In this document: in pieces, positions 15,611 to 24,569 of the stretch
Layout: each line of letters starts with the position of its first letter
Position numbering within the stretch: the first letter of the stretch is position 1
From: Streptomyces apocyni
Lineage (GTDB): Bacteria; Actinomycetota; Actinomycetes; Streptomycetales; Streptomycetaceae
Length of the DNA: 64,000 nt
NCBI RefSeq assembly: GCF_009739465.1
Contig: NZ_WHOM01000062.1
Coordinates: 104,815 to 168,814, forward strand
Reading direction: 5' to 3'
Notes under the pieces: generated by a model
Seen by the model: only the letters and a program-made list of their open reading frames with translations
What the model was told of the DNA's origin: nothing
Databases searched by the model: none
Position numbers and translations under genes: made by a program

Positions 15611-16573
15611 GTGTCGGCTCCAGAGCCCGCCACGCGGAACGTACCGAGCGCAGGACCCCTGCTGGTGGTGATCGATCCGGCCGCCCGACACACCGACGGG
15701 GAGTCCGTACGGATCGCCAAAGACGTGCTGTGCGGGGGCAACGGGGCGGTGAAGGTGTGCCTTCCGGACGGGCCCGAGGAATTCTCCCGGGCCCTGGCCA
15801 GGAGGGGTTCCCGGCGCTTGGTGGTGGTGGGTGACGACCGGGCGCTGCTACGTACGGTCGCGGGGCTGCACCGAGATCGGGAGCTGGCGTCGTCGGCGCT
15901 GTCGCTGGTGCCGGTCGGCGCGGTGACGACGCTGGCGCAGTCGCTGGGCGTGCCCGGTGGCACGGTGGCGGCGGCGCGGGCGGTGCTGGACGGCGCGCCG
16001 CGGCGGCTCGATCTGCTGGTGGACGACAGCGACGGGGTGGTGCTGTCTGACCTGCGGATTCCGGCGATTCCGGCTGTTCCGGCGGATGAGGCGGGGGCCT
16101 CAAGGTCGGGTTCGGGTTCGGGGTCAGGGTCGGGTTCAGGGGCGGGTTCAGGGTCGGGGTCCGCGGGTGGTCCCGTGGGGGCGTCGGTGGGGCCGCTGCT
16201 GCGTACCTGCCAGTCGCTGGTGCGCACCCTCGTACGGCAGCCGGGCCTGGCCGGCCGTCTCACGGCGGCCGCTCCTTCGCGGCTTCGGATCGAGGTGGAC
16301 GGGGTGAAGCTGGTCGATCTCGACCAGCCGGTGGAGGCGGTGTCGGTGCGCCCCGGCGCGGGCGGTCTGGCCCGGGTCGAGGTGCGGCCGTCGTCGGTGG
16401 GCGCGGACGTGGACGCGGACGCGGCGGCGGTACTGGCCCAGGCGCGCGCGGTGACCGTCTCCGGCGCGGACTTCCGCTATCTCGCGGACACCCGGGTGTC
16501 CGGGCCGGTACGGACCCGCACCTGGACGGTACGACCGGGGGCCTGGGAGCTCACGCTGCCGCGCGAAAGCTAG
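15611..16573 (+). CDS. Diacylglycerol/sphingosine kinase-like catalytic domain protein
   Basis: A 320-residue protein. The GTG at 15611 follows GAGGAAGGAC at good spacing and is preferred over an upstream in-frame start at 15578. The N-terminal half resembles DAGK/NAD-kinase-like domains (LLVVIDPAARHTDGE, RLVVVGDDRALLRTVAGL, LSLVPVGAVTTLAQSLGVP). The classical GGDGT is replaced by VGDDR, so catalytic competence is doubtful. A Gly-Ser stretch of about 22 residues (near 165-186) interrupts the domain and arises from 6-bp repeats. The C-terminal half is beta-rich, as in the family. It is conserved beside purA in Streptomyces; the substrate is unknown. Confidence 0.8.
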   Translation: MSAPEPATRNVPSAGPLLVVIDPAARHTDGESVRIAKDVLCGGNGAVKVCLPDGPEEFSRALARRGSRRLVVVGDDRALLRTVAGLHRDRELASSALSLVPVGAVTTLAQSLGVPGGTVAAARAVLDGAPRRLDLLVDDSDGVVLSDLRIPAIPAVPADEAGASRSGSGSGSGSGSGAGSGSGSAGGPVGASVGPLLRTCQSLVRTLVRQPGLAGRLTAAAPSRLRIEVDGVKLVDLDQPVEAVSVRPGAGGLARVEVRPSSVGADVDADAAAVLAQARAVTVSGADFRYLADTRVSGPVRTRTWTVRPGAWELTLPRES

Positions 16574-16604
16574 CCCCGGTCTCCCGGTCTCCCGGTCTCC
16601 CGGC

Positions 16605-17111
16605 CTAGGTGGACGCCGAGCGGGACGCGACGCGGGCGTTCCAGCGGGCCAGGACGTCGTGCAGCTCGTGCTTGAGGAAGTCGAAGAACTCCGCGCTCTC
16701 CGCGAGGCGGCGGCCCGCCTGGGTGTCGCCGCCGACCACGGAGACGCCCTCTTCCAGGACCCGCTGCCAGCGGTCCAGGATCTGGTCCCGGCGGGTCATG
16801 GACTCGAACCAGACGTGGTTGTGCAGGCGGTAGCGCTCCCGGCGTGAGCCGGGCTCGCGCTCGCGGCTGACGAGGCTGATCTGGGCGAGATAGCGGACAG
16901 CCCCGGAGACCGCCGCCGCGCTGATCCGCAGCCGGTCGGAGAGTTCGGCGGAGGTGAGGGCGCCGCCCTCCTCCACCAGCAGGCAGGCGAAGACCCGCGA
17001 CGGCATGCGCGGGATACCGGCTTCGGTGAGCTCGGCGGCGAAGCGCTCGATGAACGCCGCGACGTCCTGTTCGTTTCGCTCGCCTATGGCGTCTGCGTTC
17101 CCCACGGTCAC
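16605..17111 (-). CDS. MarR/GbsR-type transcriptional regulator
   Basis: A 168-residue winged-helix regulator. The GTG at 17111 has GGAGAAGG at suitable spacing; the GTG at 17105 is an alternative. The DNA-binding core contains GIPRMPSRVFACLLV, TSAELSDRLRISAAAVSGAV and YLAQISLVSREREPGSRRER, typical of GbsR-like members of the MarR superfamily. It is transcribed divergently from an ABC exporter, and a perfect 16-bp palindrome lies between the two genes. It is probably the repressor of that exporter and of itself. Confidence 0.9.
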   Translation of the reverse strand: MTVGNADAIGERNEQDVAAFIERFAAELTEAGIPRMPSRVFACLLVEEGGALTSAELSDRLRISAAAVSGAVRYLAQISLVSREREPGSRRERYRLHNHVWFESMTRRDQILDRWQRVLEEGVSVVGGDTQAGRRLAESAEFFDFLKHELHDVLARWNARVASRSAST

Positions 17112-17186
17112 CGCACCTTCTCCACGACCTGCTCGTTCCTGTCTTCTCGAGGTGATCGTAACGCCCGCTCTTAACACTTCCTTAGC

Positions 17187-17202
17187 TTCACAAATTTGTG
17201 AA
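17187..17202. promoter_or_regulatory. Perfect 16-bp palindrome, candidate operator of the MarR/GbsR regulator
   Basis: TTCACAAATTTGTGAA reads identically on both strands and lies in the 111-bp gap between the divergent regulator and ABC exporter genes. Its AT content stands out from its surroundings. Size, symmetry and position fit a dimeric winged-helix repressor site. It covers the candidate -35 of the exporter promoter. Confidence 0.8.
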
Positions 17203-17222
17203 ACTAGCGTAGCTTCTTGACC
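17187..17222 (+). promoter_or_regulatory. Candidate promoter of the ABC exporter, probably leaderless
   Basis: TTCACA at 17187-17192 could be a -35, with TAGCTT at 17210-17215 as the -10 after a 17-bp spacer. Initiation 7-8 bases further would fall at or immediately before the ATG at 17223. No ribosome site precedes that ATG, consistent with a leaderless mRNA, which is common in actinobacteria. Inferred only from spacing. Confidence 0.5.
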
Positions 17223-18206
17223 ATGACGAAGGCAATCACCGTGTCCGGTCTGCACAAGTCCTTCGGCCGGACCCACGCGCTGGACGGTCTCGACCTCGAC
17301 GTCGAAACGGGTGAGGTGCACGGCTTCCTGGGCCCAAACGGCGCCGGAAAATCCACCACCATCCGGGTCCTGCTCGGCCTGCTGCGCGCCGACAGCGGCG
17401 CCGCGCGACTGCTCGGCAAGGACCCCTGGCACCAGGCGGTGGAACTGCACCGACGCCTCGCCTACGTCCCGGGCGACGTCGAGCTCTGGCCCAACCTCAC
17501 CGGCGGCGAGGCCATCGATCTGCTCTCGCGGCTGCGCGGGGAGCTGGACAAGGCGCGCCGGGACGAGCTCATCGAGCGCTTCGACCTCGACCCGACGAAA
17601 AAGGGCCGCGCCTACTCGAAGGGCAACCGGCAAAAGGTCGCCATCGTCGCCGCACTCGCGTCCGACGCCGAGCTGCTGCTCCTGGACGAGCCCACCGCGG
17701 GCCTGGACCCGCTGATGGAGGTCGCCTTCCAGGACGTCATCAAAGAAGCGAAGGCCGCGGGGAAGACCGTGCTGCTGTCCAGCCACATCCTGGCCCAGGT
17801 CGAGAAGCTCTGCGACCGCGTCAGCATCATCCGGCTCGGCAAGACCGTGCAGTCCGGCACGCTGAGCGAGCTGCGCCATCTGACCCGTACGACCATCGAG
17901 GCCGAGACCGAGCGTCCGGCCACCGGGCTCGACGGGCTGCCGGGCGTCCATGACGTACAGACACTGGACGGCGCCGACCGGGTGCGGTTCGCCGTGGACG
18001 GCGCCCAGCTGGACGGCGCGGTCCGCAAGCTCACCGATTTCGGCATCCGGAGCCTGGTCAGCCACCCGCCGACGCTCGAAGAGCTGATGCTGCGCCACTA
18101 CGGCGACGAGCTGGCCGCCAACGGACACGGCGACGCGCCCGGCAACGGACACAGCACGACCTCAGGAGCCGACGGAACCGACGGAACCGACGGAGCCGAC
18201 CGATGA
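17223..18206 (+). CDS. ABC transporter ATP-binding protein (drug-export type)
   Basis: A 327-residue ATPase. It has Walker A GPNGAGKST, signature YSKGNRQKV (a variant of LSGGQ), Walker B LLLLDEPTAGLDP and switch His in LLSSHI. The C-terminal 90 residues are an accessory region ending in a DGTDGTDGADR repeat built from 9-bp units. The stop overlaps the permease start (ATGA), so the two make one exporter. An in-frame TTG six bases earlier is possible but less likely. Substrate unknown; control by the divergent MarR/GbsR regulator is likely. Confidence 0.94.
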   Translation: MTKAITVSGLHKSFGRTHALDGLDLDVETGEVHGFLGPNGAGKSTTIRVLLGLLRADSGAARLLGKDPWHQAVELHRRLAYVPGDVELWPNLTGGEAIDLLSRLRGELDKARRDELIERFDLDPTKKGRAYSKGNRQKVAIVAALASDAELLLLDEPTAGLDPLMEVAFQDVIKEAKAAGKTVLLSSHILAQVEKLCDRVSIIRLGKTVQSGTLSELRHLTRTTIEAETERPATGLDGLPGVHDVQTLDGADRVRFAVDGAQLDGAVRKLTDFGIRSLVSHPPTLEELMLRHYGDELAANGHGDAPGNGHSTTSGADGTDGTDGADR

Positions 18207-19870
18207 GCGGCACCGCCACCCCCACCGCCAAGGCCCCCGCCTCCACCGGCGCGGCCACGGGCGCGGGCGCCCTGGCCGGGGTCCGTACCCTGATCCGCTT
18301 CAACCTGCGCAGGGACCGTATCCGGCTGCCCGTATGGATCGTCGCCCTCCTGCTCGGCACGATCACGACGGCCAACAGCCTCAGCGACCTGTACCCCACC
18401 GCCGACCAGCGCGCCTCCGCCGCCGAGACCCTGGACAGCCCCGCCGGGCTCGCCCTCAACGGCCCCCGCCACTACCTGGACGACTACAACCTCGGCTCGA
18501 TGCTGAGCCACCAGATGCTCGGCTTCATGGGCGTACTGGTCGCCCTGATGAGCGTCCTGATCATCACCCGGCACACCCGGGGCGAGGAGGAGACCGGCCG
18601 CGCCGAGCTGGTGCGCTCCACCGTCGTCGGACGGCACGCGCACCTGGCCGCCGCGTTCGCCGTCGCGGTGCTGGCCAACGTGGCGCTGGCGCTGCTCCTG
18701 GCCTTCGGCCTGACCTCGATGGACATCGACGGCATCGACACCGGGGGCTCGCTGCTGTACGGCGCCGCGCACGCGGCGATCGGCCTCACCTTCGCCGCCG
18801 TCGCCGCCGTCACCGCGCAGATCACCGAGCACACCCGGGCCGCCTCGGGGATGGCGCTCGCGGTCATCGGCGCGGCGTACGTCCTGCGCGCGTCCGGGGA
18901 CGCGGGCGGCGACGGTGCCGTCCTGTCCTGGCTGTCCCCGATCGGCTGGGTGCAGCGCACGTACCCGTACGTGGACAACCGCTGGTGGCCGCTGGCGCTG
19001 TGCCTGGGCCTCGCCGTCGGCGCGGCGGCGCTGGCGTTCGTCCTGTCCACCCGGCGGGACGTGGGCGCCGGGCTGCGCGCGGCGCGGCTCGGCAGCCCGG
19101 TGGCGTCGCACGCGCTGACCCGGCCGCTCGGCTTCGCGCTGCGGCTGCACCGTGGTGTGCTGATCGGCTTCGGTACGGGTCTGTTCCTGATGGGCGGGAT
19201 GTACGGCGCCGTACTCGGCGACGCCGAGGACCTGCTCCAGGACATCGACCAGTTCCAGGAGGCGCTGGAGGAGATCGGCGGCGCCAGCATCGTCGAGTCC
19301 TTCGCCTCCATGATCATGGTGGTGCTCTCGATCGCCGCCGCGGTGTACGTGGTGATGGCCGCGCTGCGCCCGCGCTCGGAGGAGACGGCGGGCCGCGCCG
19401 AGCCGCTCCTGGCGACCGGCCTGTCCCGCGACCGCTGGGTCGGCAGCCACCTGGCCGTCGCCCTGGCGGGCGGCACGGTGGTCCTGCTGCTGGCCGGGCT
19501 CGGCTTCGGCCTCGCGGGGGCGGCGGCGACGTCGGACGGCGGGCTCGTCCTCCAGCTCACCGGCGCCGCGCTGGCGTACGCACCGGCGCTGTGGGTGACG
19601 GTCGGGGTGGCGGTGGCGCTCTTCGGCTGGTTCCCGAAGGCGAGCACGGCGGCGTGGGTGGTACCGGTGTACGCCTTCGTCGTCGGCTACCTGGGCGAGT
19701 TGCTGCGCTTCCCCGACTGGATGAACAACCTGTCGCCGTACGGCCATGTCCCCCAGCTGCCAGCCGCCGACATGACCTGGACACCGATGGTCATCCTCAC
19801 GGCAGTGGCGGCCGGGCTGATCTGGCTCGGACTGGCGGGCTTCCGCCGCCGCGACCTGGAGACGAAGTAG
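18203..19870 (+). CDS. ABC transporter permease, ABC-2 exporter type
   Basis: A 555-residue protein with about twelve hydrophobic segments in two similar halves. Each half holds an RTRGEEETGRAELV-like or RPRSEETAGRAEPLLATGL motif before a run of membrane helices, so the protein is a fused pair of six-helix units. This is the pattern of the actinobacterial exporters of the TetAB-like or anibiotic ABC type. It is translationally coupled to the preceding ATPase. It probably exports a hydrophobic compound or antibiotic. Confidence 0.92.
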   Translation: MSGTATPTAKAPASTGAATGAGALAGVRTLIRFNLRRDRIRLPVWIVALLLGTITTANSLSDLYPTADQRASAAETLDSPAGLALNGPRHYLDDYNLGSMLSHQMLGFMGVLVALMSVLIITRHTRGEEETGRAELVRSTVVGRHAHLAAAFAVAVLANVALALLLAFGLTSMDIDGIDTGGSLLYGAAHAAIGLTFAAVAAVTAQITEHTRAASGMALAVIGAAYVLRASGDAGGDGAVLSWLSPIGWVQRTYPYVDNRWWPLALCLGLAVGAAALAFVLSTRRDVGAGLRAARLGSPVASHALTRPLGFALRLHRGVLIGFGTGLFLMGGMYGAVLGDAEDLLQDIDQFQEALEEIGGASIVESFASMIMVVLSIAAAVYVVMAALRPRSEETAGRAEPLLATGLSRDRWVGSHLAVALAGGTVVLLLAGLGFGLAGAAATSDGGLVLQLTGAALAYAPALWVTVGVAVALFGWFPKASTAAWVVPVYAFVVGYLGELLRFPDWMNNLSPYGHVPQLPAADMTWTPMVILTAVAAGLIWLGLAGFRRRDLETK

Positions 19871-19872
19871 CC

Positions 19873-19917
19873 GAGGTGGGCGAGGTAGGCGAGGTAGGCG
19901 AGGTAGGCGAGGTAGGC
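19873..19917 (+). repeat. 9-bp tandem repeat, five units, intergenic
   Basis: Five units of GAGGTAGGC (first unit GAGGTGGGC) immediately after the permease stop. It is outside any supported gene, although it has the same unit length as the in-frame repeats found within several genes of this window. Confidence 0.9.
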
Positions 19918-19957
19918 GCCTGGAACTTCTGGTGCCCCGTTCGCGTCCGTAGAGATC

Positions 19958-20335
19958 ATGGACGCGGACGGTGAGAGCGGCGGCGAGAGCGCTGGTGAGA
20001 GCGGCGGGGGCTGTCTGCTCGCGGCCTTCGGGGCGATCGTGGCGTTCGCGGTCTGGACGTCGTCGCAGCGGACCCGCCTCCGGCTGGGCGGCCGTTTCGA
20101 GGGTCACTGGGCGAACCCGTCCGCGTTCCTGGAGATCCCTCTGGTGGTGCTGGCCGGGGCACTGGTCCCCATGGTGGTGTGGCTCGGCGCGCTCAGGCTG
20201 CTGCGCGGGCGGCAGCGGCAGCGGATGCCGCGCACCGCCGCGTCCCTGCTCGCCGCGGCCCTCGCCACCGGGGCGATCGCGCTGCTGGCCGGAGGCCTGT
20301 ACGCGTGGTGGAACCCGTCAGCACTCGACCTGTAG
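19958..20335 (+). CDS. Small integral membrane protein
   Basis: A 125-residue protein with a Gly/Ser/Glu-rich N-terminus (GESGGESAGESGGG, again repeat-like), then three hydrophobic segments: CLLAAFGAIVAFAVWTSS, PLVVLAGALVPMVVWLGALR and SLLAAALATGAIALLAGGLY. Third positions are strongly GC, supporting coding. Its end overlaps the convergent P450 gene by 18 bp. No family recognised. Confidence 0.65.
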   Translation: MDADGESGGESAGESGGGCLLAAFGAIVAFAVWTSSQRTRLRLGGRFEGHWANPSAFLEIPLVVLAGALVPMVVWLGALRLLRGRQRQRMPRTAASLLAAALATGAIALLAGGLYAWWNPSALDL

Positions 20336-21541
20336 CGCGTCGAAGCCCCGGATCACGAAGCCCTCCTTGCGCACCGGTTCCGCCGCGAGCCGCAGCCCCG
20401 GTGCCTGGCGCAGCAGTTCGCCGAACGACGCGGCGAGTTCGACGCGGGCCAGCGGGGCGCCCAGGCAGTAGTGGATGCCCGCGCCGAGGGAGACGTGCGG
20501 GTTGTCGGCGCGAGTGAGGTCCAGGTCGTCCGGGCGGTCGAAGACGGCCGGGTCGTGGTTGGCCGAGCCGAAGAGGAGCGCGACCTCCGAGCCGCGCGGG
20601 ATGCGGACGCCGTCGATCTCGATGTCCTCAAGCACCCAGCGCTCGAAGAGGTGCAACGGGGTGTCGTAGCGCAGGAGTTCCTCCACAGCTGTGGACAGCA
20701 GGGTGGCGGGGTCGGCGCGGAGTGCGGCGAGTTGGGCGGGGTGGTCGAAGAGCGCCCGCCAGGCGTTGCCGGTGGTGTTGACGGTCGCCTCGTGCCCCGC
20801 GTTCAGCAGCAGCACACAGGTCGAGATCATCTCCTGCTCGGACAGGCGGTCGCCTTCATCGTGTGCGGCGATCAGGGCCGAGATCAGATCGTCGCCCGGC
20901 TCCTTGCGCCGCTCGGCGATCAGCTCCCTCAGGTACGCGGAGAACTCCAGCGAGGCCGTCACGGCGCGGCGGGCCGTCTCCTCGGACGGGTTCAGCTCGT
21001 ACATCCCGCAGATCTCCGCTGACCAGGGGCGGAGCGGGGCGCGGTCCCCCTCAGGGATGCCCAGCATCTGGGCGATCACGGCCACCGGGAGCGGCTCGGC
21101 GACCGCCGAGATCAGGTCACCGCCGCCGTCCGCGACGAGCTGGCCGACCAGGCGGGCCGCCAGCTCGTCGACGTACCCGCGCAGTCCCTCCACCGTGCGC
21201 GGGGTGAACGCCTTCGAGACCAGGCGGCGGATACGGGTGTGGTCGGGGGCCTCCAGGTCGAGCAGGCCGTGGTCGTTGAGCGTGTGGAACGGCTCGTGCT
21301 CGGGCGGGGGCGGCGTGCGGCCGAACTCCTCGTGAGTGAAGCGGTGGAGGTACGTACGGCCCAGGCGGCGGTCGCGCAGCAGGGCCGACACGTCGGCGTG
21401 GTGCGGGATGAGCCACTGGCGGGTCGGCTCGTACCAGTGGGCGCGGCCGCGGGCGCGGAGGTCGGCGTAGGCCGGGTAGGGGTTGGCGGCGAACTCGGGC
21501 GAGTCGGGGGCGAAGGCTGGGGTGGGGGCAGCGGCGTCCAT
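20318..21541 (-). CDS. Cytochrome P450 monooxygenase
   Basis: A 407-residue soluble bacterial P450. The I-helix oxygen-activation motif is LLNAGHEATVNT (Gly-His in place of the usual Gly-X-Glu/Asp-Thr), ExxR is in EELLR, and the heme loop is SLGAGIHYCLGAPLAR with the axial Cys near residue 357. The family resembles CYP107/CYP105-type enzymes; the substrate cannot be read. No ferredoxin gene lies beside it, so redox partners must be supplied from elsewhere. It is separated by 61 bp from a leftward two-component system. Confidence 0.95.
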   Translation of the reverse strand: MDAAAPTPAFAPDSPEFAANPYPAYADLRARGRAHWYEPTRQWLIPHHADVSALLRDRRLGRTYLHRFTHEEFGRTPPPPEHEPFHTLNDHGLLDLEAPDHTRIRRLVSKAFTPRTVEGLRGYVDELAARLVGQLVADGGGDLISAVAEPLPVAVIAQMLGIPEGDRAPLRPWSAEICGMYELNPSEETARRAVTASLEFSAYLRELIAERRKEPGDDLISALIAAHDEGDRLSEQEMISTCVLLLNAGHEATVNTTGNAWRALFDHPAQLAALRADPATLLSTAVEELLRYDTPLHLFERWVLEDIEIDGVRIPRGSEVALLFGSANHDPAVFDRPDDLDLTRADNPHVSLGAGIHYCLGAPLARVELAASFGELLRQAPGLRLAAEPVRKEGFVIRGFDALQVEC

Positions 21542-21602
21542 GGCCGGACGTTAGCCGGGCGACGCGCTGCTGGCCAGGGTCGGTGACCCGATGACCAGGA
21601 GG

Positions 21603-22259
21603 TCAGCCTGGCGTCACCAGGCGGGCCTCGTACGCGAAGACCGCCGCCTGCGTGCGGTCGCGCAGACCCAGCTTGACCAGGATGCGGCTGACATGGGTCT
21701 TGATGGTGGACTCGGCGACGACCAGATGCCCGGCGATCTCCGCGTTGGACAGGCCCTGGGCGATCAGCACCAGCACCTCCGTCTCGCGCTCGGTGAGATC
21801 CCCGTACGACGCCACCGACGGCCGCGCCCGGTCGGCCAGGTGGGCGAACTCCGAGATCAGGCGCTTGGTGACGGTGGGCGCGAGCAGGGCCTCGCCCTCG
21901 GACACGATCCGTACGCCGTCGGCCAGTTGGCGGGCCGAGGCGTCCTTGAGCAGGAACCCGGACGCCCCCGCGCGCAGCGCGTCATAGACGTACTCGTCGA
22001 GGTCGAAGGTGGTGAGGACGAGGACCTTGGCGTCGGCGTTCGCCGCGACGATCTCGCGGGTCGCCTCGATGCCGTTCAGACCGGGCATCCGGATGTCCAT
22101 GAGGACGACGTCCGGGTGCAGCGCGGCGGCCTGCGCGATGGCCTGGTGGCCGTCCACCGCCTCACCGGCCACCTCGATCCCGGGCATCGCGTTGAGCAGG
22201 ACCGAGAAGCCCTCGCGGACCATCATCTGATCGTCGACGATCAGCACCCGGATGGTCAC
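21603..22259 (-). CDS. NarL/LuxR-family response regulator
   Basis: A 218-residue two-domain regulator. The receiver has DD near residues 9-10, the phospho-acceptor Asp at 55 in VVLMDIRMPG, and Lys in FLLKDAS. The C-terminal LuxR-type helix-turn-helix reads LTERETEVLVLIAQGLSNAE and ESTIKTHVSRILVKLGLRDR. Its start overlaps the stop of the upstream histidine kinase gene (ATGA), so it is the cognate regulator. Target genes are not evident; the adjacent P450 is downstream on the same strand. Confidence 0.96.
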   Translation of the reverse strand: MTIRVLIVDDQMMVREGFSVLLNAMPGIEVAGEAVDGHQAIAQAAALHPDVVLMDIRMPGLNGIEATREIVAANADAKVLVLTTFDLDEYVYDALRAGASGFLLKDASARQLADGVRIVSEGEALLAPTVTKRLISEFAHLADRARPSVASYGDLTERETEVLVLIAQGLSNAEIAGHLVVAESTIKTHVSRILVKLGLRDRTQAAVFAYEARLVTPG

Positions 22260-23647
22260 GACGGCTGCTCCTCACGGGCGGGCGCGGGCACGGGGAGGAA
22301 GACGGTGACCTCGTAGCCACCGTCGCCACCGCCGTCGTCGTCGGACGGCCCGGCCGTCATCTCACCGTTCAGCATCGAGACCCGCTCCCGCATCCCGGTG
22401 ATGCCGTGGCCCGCGCCGGGCGAGGGCGGCGCCTGGCCGGTGGGCGGGCCGTTGACCACGCGCAGGCCGATGCCGCCGAGTACGTACGAGAGTTCCACGG
22501 CGGCGGGGGCGCCCGGCGCGTGCCGCAGTGAGTTGCTCAGCGCCTCCTGGATGATGCGGTACGCGGAGAGCTCCACGCCGGGCGGCAGCCCACGCACCGC
22601 ACCGGTGACCGTCTTGTCGACGGTCAGGCCCGCGTCGCGGACGTTGCCCAGCAGGGTGTCCAGGTCCGCGAGGGTGGGCTGCGGCGCGTCCGGGGCCTCG
22701 TAGTCCGCCGCCCGTACGACACCGAGCACCCGGCGCAGCTCGGTCAGCGCGGCCACCGCGTTCTCCCGGATCGTGGCGAAGGCGCGCTCCAGCTCGGGCG
22801 GCGGGTTCTCCACACGGTAGGGCGCGGCCTCCGCCTGGATGGCGACGACGGACATGTGATGCGCGACCACGTCGTGCAACTCGCGGGCGATGTTCGTCCG
22901 CTCCTCCAGCAGGGTCCGCTTGGAGCGCTCGGCGAGGGTCATCTCCTCCTTGGCGACGACCTCGCGCTCCTTGACCACCACCTCCTGGCGAGCGGAGTTC
23001 CAGCCGCCCGCGGCGACGGCGGCGGCCAGGGTGAAGGCCGAGAGCACGCCCATCAGCGCCACCACGTGCATCCCCTCGCCCAGCCTGGTGATCACGATGC
23101 CGAAGAGCATGGTCAGCACCCACATCTCGGCCGCGACCCGGGGGCGCGACCTGAGCGCGACCTGAGCCAGCACCACCAGGTGCGCGGCGAAACCGCCGAC
23201 GGTCCACGGGAAGGCCTCGCCGTAGCCCAGCGCCACCCCAACGACGAGGCCGGTCGCGAGTGAGAGCCAGAACGCGGCGACCGGCCGGAAGAGCGTGAGT
23301 ACCACGGGAGCGGCGGCGAGCACCCCCCAGAACAGCGCCTCCGCCTCCGAGAGCCCCCAGGGTGCGGACACCGTGCCCATCATCAGGATCAGGAACGCGG
23401 CCAGCAGCACCGAGGCATGCGGCAGCCACCGCGCGTACGGCCGCAGCCGCACCGGTATCCAGCGCAGCAGCCCGGCGCCGCCGCCGTCGGTCAGCGGTGG
23501 CAGGGGCCGCAGCGCGAACGCCCCGGTCAGCAGGTCCCCGCGCAGCGCGCGGAAGGCGCCGCGCAGGAGCCGGAGCTCACTGCGCGGGGCGTCCGCCCCC
23601 GACGCGGCCGGGGTCTGGACTGTCTCGTTCGCGACTGTCTTGTTCAC
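22256..23647 (-). CDS. Two-component sensor histidine kinase (HisKA_3 type)
   Basis: A 463-residue kinase starting at GTG. About five membrane segments lie between residues 75 and 215. Then comes a short coiled linker rich in Glu/Lys (VVVKEREVVAKEEMTLAER), the dimerisation/phospho-His region RELHDVVAHHMSVVAIQAEA, and an ATPase domain with GHGITGMRERV. The architecture is the DesK/NarX-like class common in Streptomyces. It is translationally coupled to the NarL-type regulator. The signal is probably sensed in the membrane, since no large extracellular domain is present. Confidence 0.94.
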   Translation of the reverse strand: MNKTVANETVQTPAASGADAPRSELRLLRGAFRALRGDLLTGAFALRPLPPLTDGGGAGLLRWIPVRLRPYARWLPHASVLLAAFLILMMGTVSAPWGLSEAEALFWGVLAAAPVVLTLFRPVAAFWLSLATGLVVGVALGYGEAFPWTVGGFAAHLVVLAQVALRSRPRVAAEMWVLTMLFGIVITRLGEGMHVVALMGVLSAFTLAAAVAAGGWNSARQEVVVKEREVVAKEEMTLAERSKRTLLEERTNIARELHDVVAHHMSVVAIQAEAAPYRVENPPPELERAFATIRENAVAALTELRRVLGVVRAADYEAPDAPQPTLADLDTLLGNVRDAGLTVDKTVTGAVRGLPPGVELSAYRIIQEALSNSLRHAPGAPAAVELSYVLGGIGLRVVNGPPTGQAPPSPGAGHGITGMRERVSMLNGEMTAGPSDDDGGGDGGYEVTVFLPVPAPAREEQPS

Positions 23648-23747
23648 GTCCAGAACGGTAGGCGGCGCCCCCGCGTGCTGTCGTCCACAGCGGTACGGAC
23701 CTTCGGGATCCGTCGCAGGTACTAGTCGCGGGCACCAGACGCGGGTA

Positions 23748-24569
23748 CTACGCGCGGAACGCCGCCGCGTGCGCCGTCGCCCACTCCGCGAACGTCAGGC
23801 CGGGGCGGCCGGTGACCCGCGCCACGGTGTCGCTCACCGTACGACCTAGCGGTGGGGTGTTTCCGTACACCATGATCAGGAAGTCGATCGTGTCAGCCGG
23901 GACGCCCCGCTGAGCCCACTGCTCGCGGGCCTCCCGCTCGCTCAGCTCCACCAGCCGGACGGCGCGGCCGCGGGCCGCCGCGATGGCGTCCACCTTGTCC
24001 CACAGGGTGAGCACCTCGGGCCCGGTGATCACGTACTCCTGCCCGCCGTGCCCGTCCTCGGTGAGCACCGCGGCCGCCACCGCGCCGATGTCGGACTCGT
24101 GGACCATCGCGCTCAGCCGGTCCGTGAACGGCTCGCGGACCTCGTCGGCGTCGCGGATGCCGTCCGCCCACTCCAGGGCGTTGGACATGAACTCGACGGG
24201 CATCAGCACCGTCCAGTCGAGCCGACTCGCCCGTACGGCGTCCTCCAGCGGGGTCGGACCGCCACCGTGCAGGACGGTGATCCGCCGTACGCCGGACTTC
24301 TCGGCCAGCTCCACGAGGCGCGGCCCGGTCTCCAGCGGCGCGAACAGCTCCCCGTCGAAGGTGATCAGATGGACGGCGCTGACCCCGTCGAGGGCGGGCA
24401 CCAGGGCGTCCGGGGCGCCCAGGTCTCCCTGGACGACCTCGACGCCGTCGGGGAAGGTGGCCCGGCGCGGATCGCGGGTCAGGGCGCGGACGCGTGCGCC
24501 CTTCGACAGGAGGTGCTCGACGGTCTGGCGGCCTACGGTTCCGGTGGCGCCGGTGACGAGGACGGTCAT
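23748..24569 (-). CDS. NmrA/SDR-type NAD(P)-binding protein
   Basis: A 273-residue atypical short-chain dehydrogenase-like protein. The ATG at 24569 follows GGAG and directly begins the Rossmann motif MTVLVTGATGTVGRQTVEHL; a longer frame to 24617 lacks support. Later features are VEVVQGDL, AVHLITFDGE, the HGGGPTP segment in place of YxxxK, and a C-terminal ATAHAAAF helix, as in NmrA/HSCARG-like redox sensors or NAD(P)H:quinone reductase-like proteins. The substrate is unknown. It stands alone. Confidence 0.88.
   Translation of the reverse strand: MTVLVTGATGTVGRQTVEHLLSKGARVRALTRDPRRATFPDGVEVVQGDLGAPDALVPALDGVSAVHLITFDGELFAPLETGPRLVELAEKSGVRRITVLHGGGPTPLEDAVRASRLDWTVLMPVEFMSNALEWADGIRDADEVREPFTDRLSAMVHESDIGAVAAAVLTEDGHGGQEYVITGPEVLTLWDKVDAIAAARGRAVRLVELSEREAREQWAQRGVPADTIDFLIMVYGNTPPLGRTVSDTVARVTGRPGLTFAEWATAHAAAFRA

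Noticed and set aside
14341..15834. A long forward frame opposite purA
   Set aside because: purA on the other strand is unambiguous; this frame has no similarity.
18098..20107. A 669-codon reverse frame opposite the ABC permease
   Set aside because: Arg/Gln/Gly-rich shadow of the permease; the forward frame has membrane helices and is coupled to the ATPase.
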